Of a DNA stretch of 64,000 nucleotides, positions 60,260 through 64,000 are shown in pieces. Location: contig ML769401.1 of the NCBI GenBank assembly GCA_009733575.1, forward strand, positions 216,730-280,729, given 5' to 3'. How positions within the stretch are numbered: the stretch's first letter is position 1; each line of letters starts with the position of its first letter. The DNA is from Gymnopus androsaceus JB14 (lineage: Eukaryota > Basidiomycota > Agaricomycetes > Agaricales > Omphalotaceae). Below the pieces are notes generated by a model, which was not told the origin of the DNA, searched no databases, and saw nothing but the letters and a program-made list of their open reading frames with translations. Made by a program: the position numbers and the translations under genes.

Positions 60260-61732
60260 ATGAGTTCAACTACAAATCTGGGTGAGATTCCACATGCTTA
60301 GGTCGTCACTCATGTCGCGGTTTTCACACAAGTTTGCTTTGCTTCGCCAGTATTTTGTGTTACATCATTTACAATTGCAAATGTTTCGACCATATCGAGA
60401 ATATGGATTCGATATCGCAAGCAGCGTCTATGGTGGGATGATGGCTGTGAGAGCTAGTTCAATGCCATAAAAAAAAGTACAACAGCTCAAAAAGTTTCAG
60501 GGGCCGTTCTGACGATGGTGCTCTCAATATTAGTAGATATTTCTTTGTTTGGGGCAGGTATGTCTTATATCGTGATGGGCCACTTATATGTAAACTTGAG
60601 ATCCAATAATGAATGTTTATCAGGTTCAAATCCATTTGTACCCGGCTCCCCTCACGCTGTGCAATTCTGGTAAGATCCTGAAGGGATTATAAAGACTGAT
60701 ATGGACTAGATACTTTTAGGTTCAACATGATCGCCTTTACTGTGGGGGTTTGGTGAGTTCTTCTTACCAATAATATGTTCACAGAAGTTCACACAATCTC
60801 GAATAGGTGTGCTCGAATAAGCCTGATGCTCTCAATTGTCCGCCTTATTCCACCATTATTCACCCTACGAAGAATTTCCGAATGGGCTGCGGTCTCTTTC
60901 TCTCTCATGTGCATGGGTATGCTTACGCCAAAGATATACATCTGTGCCTCGAACCTTTCCTGGTACGACATGGCAGTCCCTCTATGCCCATTGGGGGAAG
61001 TTGCCATAGGCGAGCTCATTAGTAGGTTCCTGGTTTTTCATCCCTAGTAAATGCTATAAAATAATGTTTATAACCTATTCAGCCGATCTTGTAGCGGACA
61101 TCACACTTGTTGCTATACCTATTCGTTTACTAGGATACGTCAATCTTCCAAAGGACAAGCGGAGGTGATCAAATAAATCTGGGATAATTAAGACAAGTGA
61201 ACTGACTCCTACACATCTCCTAGAATGCTCATTGTCATCTTTGGAGCTAGCCTGCTCACCAGCGTGATGTCAGTTGTACACTTCGTATTTCTCAGGGGGG
61301 CTATGTCTCATAACTATGACTATCTCGCAATACCTATCATCAACGAAGTTGAGGTACGCACTTTTTTTGAATCTTGATACATCCATATCTTACCAATTTT
61401 AGGTGGGGACCGCGCTTGCTGTCGCCAATCTGGGTGTACTGACGCCCTTTATATGTCAATTAATTGGCAAACACGGCGGAGACATCGATAGTAAACCATA
61501 TACCCATTATCCAAGCATTCAAACCAATGGGGACATTCGCATGCGGCGAGTATCAGATCTAGTAGCATCAGGCATTCACTTGACCAATACTGGTCGTGTG
61601 TCTACCAGCGTTCGTGTTTCAGAGCCTGAATCGGAAAGAAAACAAGAGCTTTCAAATACTAGTCCCTCGGATGGTATGGACAGCTATGAGATTCCGAAAA
61701 CCGAGCTTTTTCAGAGTAATTCAAGTTTGTAA
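60260..61732 (+). CDS. 7TM rhodopsin-domain protein, copy H
   Basis: The ATG at 60260 gives MSSTTNL with donor GTGAGA. Exon 2 (acceptor ...cgccag) encodes VFCVTSFTIANVSTISRIWI and RYRKQRLWWDDG. Exon 3 encodes WAVLTMVLSILVDISLFGAG. Exon 6 encodes ARISLMLSIVRLIPPLFTLR and CASNLSWYDMAVPLCPLG and ends in frame. Exon 7 encodes DLVADITLVAIPIRLLGYVN, exon 8 IVIFGASLLTSVMSVVHFVF, and exon 9 GTALAVANLGVLTPFICQLI with a tail ending SYEIPKTELFQSNSSL. Every junction is in phase. It forms a direct pair with copy G about 5.4 kb away; the extra distance is mostly the inserted 2-kb element. Confidence 0.82.
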
Positions 61733-64000
61733 GTAGTGTAGTTCATGTTTTTCCTTTGGTACTTCAGGGTGAGAGAGAGTGGGCAATACTATTGATATAA
61801 CTCAATTACAGCCTTTGTATATTTGTGCATTACAATTTAAATAAATATAATATTCAATAAATAATTAATAAACACATAGTGTCGTAGGTGAGAGGGCCAA
61901 GGGTGATTTTTGATTTTTGATTTGTAATTTTATAAATTGCATTCAGTTTACAACAACTGGTATCCAACTAGTATCACTAAGTTTATTGAGATTCGAGCCT
62001 ATGTCTCTAAGTACTTACTTAGAGTAGTAAGCGCATTTTGACGGATCACGTGACTAAATTGTAAACTTCCAATCCAAGTCCGTATTTATGCAGCTAGCTA
62101 CTTAATACTACTAGCTGTAGAATTATTAACTATAAAGGCCTTCGGGGTAGATGTATCCACTCCGATGGAGTCCCCGCCTAACATCATATATATAATGACA
62201 CCATGGTTCCTGTTGGCTTCCCGACAACTTCCCGAGCACCCTAATCAAAGTATGCATTCCAGGACTCCCTTGCTTGCCTAGGGCTCTCCCACCCTTTAAT
62301 TCGGCCTTGGCATTGTTTCCATAAACAATCTGAAAATCCAAAGACAATAAGCCCAAAGCACCTAGTATGGGCACTAAATGAGATAAAGCATGAGCAAGCA
62401 AGGGTTTCTGTGGATGAAGTCAGGACCCAGCAGTATCTAGTTTGAAATCCGCCAGCAAAAAATACATGGGTTGTCCAACCAGGTTCCCAAGGCTGTTATC
62501 TGACAAATAATGTTCCAGGTAACACAGTAAATACAACTTCAATATCCAAAACATTCATGTGCCTTCAAATTATTTACTTTAAATCTCAGAATATTACAGT
62601 AGCATTTTAATGTAGAATAAAATGCATAACACCTTTTTGGAACTGCATGAAAGCTCTAGAAAAGTTGAAATGAAGGGATGCCAGATAAAAGGCAGATAAA
62701 GTGATGCTGCCATGTGCTCCAAACTTTCATCTCATACTTCATCAGCAAAACCGCCGGATCGTATTCCGTATAATTGGTAGATTGATGTAATTGATATGCA
62801 CAATCATACATGATCACGGCGCAGCGGAAATTCCTTGGCCGTATAATTGTTATGCACGGTTTATACCAGGTTTATATGCACTTTATACAATGAGATGACC
62901 ATTACTGCAGAGCATTTTATTCAATACAGCAGTAAATACTAGTCAATGTAGGTACAAATTAGTCAGTATTCCATTGTGGTCTATTGCGCAACCCATGTTT
63001 AGCCTCAATGCAGAGAGGCGAGAGTAGTAAGAAAAGTATATGGTGCATCCGCCACCTGGAGAGTTGAAAAAAACTCGCAACATCCAAGTCATTTGAAACT
63101 CCGATGAACTATACAGTCTCACGTGGACTGTGTTTTTTGGAAACCGGCGTCTCCTCACACTGCCAAAAATTATGCTTCAGTCAGACTGAAGCATAATCGG
63201 AAATGAAATATTGCAGTACATACTGTGGCGGCGAAAATTAACCGAACACGCAAAATGTCACCTTGTAACGGCCATAGCGGGGCGAATAGCACATATTAGA
63301 ATTTGTGTTTGGGGGCAATATTGTAGCCCTTTCGAATCCGCAGATGGTCCACTTTTCACGTTTGAGAAATATTTACAAATGGTAGAGTTATAGGTCAATA
63401 TGTACAAAGCATCAAATTTTATGATGTAATTTTTGTGAATTTTGACTCTAATGAGCTTTTTTCAATGTGTTCCTAAGCTTTTCTTGTGATTATTTTTGTA
63501 CAGGACTACTATTGGGACCATAACGCTTTTATATCATGGCTTAAACCCAGAAGGAACATGCCATATTGATGCATCAATTGAGGATGTTTATTTTTACCTG
63601 AAATTACAATAGCAGATGGATGAGGGCAAATCATGGGAAGGTTTAGTGGGTGATTCTATAGTATTTTGAGTCCTAAAGTGATCCCAATTCACAGAATTAA
63701 ATAATATAGGAAATTCATTGACTTATAGCTTAAGAAACTTCAAGTAGCAATTTTTCTGGGGTAATTTCAAATTTAATGGCCTTAATTTGAATGTTTTTGA
63801 ACCTTTTCTGCTGATGTTTTTTTCTGGTCACACTCTAGGGATGCATATACCTTCATAACACAAGTTGGGTCCATGAATGAGGCCATTTTCCACGTCCAGA
63901 AACACAAATCTTCCACAATTATTTTCGAAAATCTGCCCTAAATAAAAATGTGAGCTTGTATTTAGCCTGTGGTGTCTGAATTCAAGCATTGAGGCTGTGA
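61733..64000. other. AT-rich stretch without a supported gene
   Basis: Positions 61733-61880 are the 3' flank of copy H. A 91-codon frame at 62126-62401 (minus, with ILGALGLLSLDFQIVYG) has no recognised family. A 13-bp start of the foldback element end (CATCAGCAAAACC) occurs at 62740-62752 without the rest. From 63200 to 64000 the sequence is about two-thirds A+T with no long frame. Confidence 0.35.
63169..63197. repeat. Perfect 29-bp palindrome
   Basis: Fourteen-base arms (ATTATGCTTCAGTC and its complement) surround one central base. It lies in a gene-free AT-rich stretch. It could be two abutting element ends or the tip of a hairpin element; it is not near a supported gene end. Confidence 0.75.

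Noticed and set aside
64..61732. 7TM genes as light-sensing opsins
   Set aside because: The family is called rhodopsin-domain by fold only. I see no retinal-binding lysine in the last helix (ANLGVLTPYIYRL) and no proton-pump residues.

Overview
The window is fungal nuclear DNA, most likely from an agaricomycete (mushroom-forming basidiomycete). Genes are broken by many short GT-AG introns of about 45-90 nt. Gene types fit this group: F-box proteins with an 'IRKLPNEVLVSIF' box, an NB-ARC/TPR STAND ATPase with an N-terminal 'FSIYGGQF' motif, fungal 7TM rhodopsin-domain proteins with an 'RLWWDD.WA' motif, and a tRNA-Tyr whose intron lies just 3' of the anticodon.

The dominant structure is a dispersed array of one 7TM gene family. 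Nine complete or nearly complete copies (A-H plus the divergent member I) and one internally deleted relic lie on both strands. A-C (1-8.3 kb, +) are a direct tandem series of about 3.5-kb units. D-F (30.8-40.6 kb) are on the minus strand. I (47.8-49.2 kb, -) is the most canonical member. G and H (54.8-61.7 kb, +) are a second direct pair. Each recent copy has the same nine-exon plan and carries a related 0.5-1 kb 5' block. The units also carried along broken pieces of neighbouring genes: the 3' end of the ETF-QO gene, the C-terminal part of an F-box gene, and a relic gene that I do not recognise.

Between the array segments are ordinary single-copy genes: ETF-ubiquinone oxidoreductase (9.3-11.9 kb, -), tRNA-Tyr (12.8 kb, -), two F-box genes (13.4-16.7 kb, -), a conserved fungal protein (17.4-18.0 kb, -), a Cys-motif protein (28.5-29.9 kb, -), a TB2/DP1/HVA22 ER-shaping protein (34.2-35.3 kb, +), a kexin-type protease (41.8-44.5 kb, -), a BBE-like FAD oxidoreductase (45.1-47.6 kb, +) and cobalamin-independent methionine synthase (50.5-53.1 kb, -). 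Stretches such as 18-23 kb and 62-64 kb hold relics or nothing recognisable.

The transposon-like elements are unusual. A 188-bp foldback element sits inside the TPR repeats of the broken NLR gene. A roughly 2-kb non-coding element between G and H has inverted ends and is filled with GTTTAAC/GTTAAAC motifs. Several conserved genes need one-base frame corrections that no intron explains. Either the sequence carries scattered indel errors or several genes are decaying, so pseudogene calls here need that caution.
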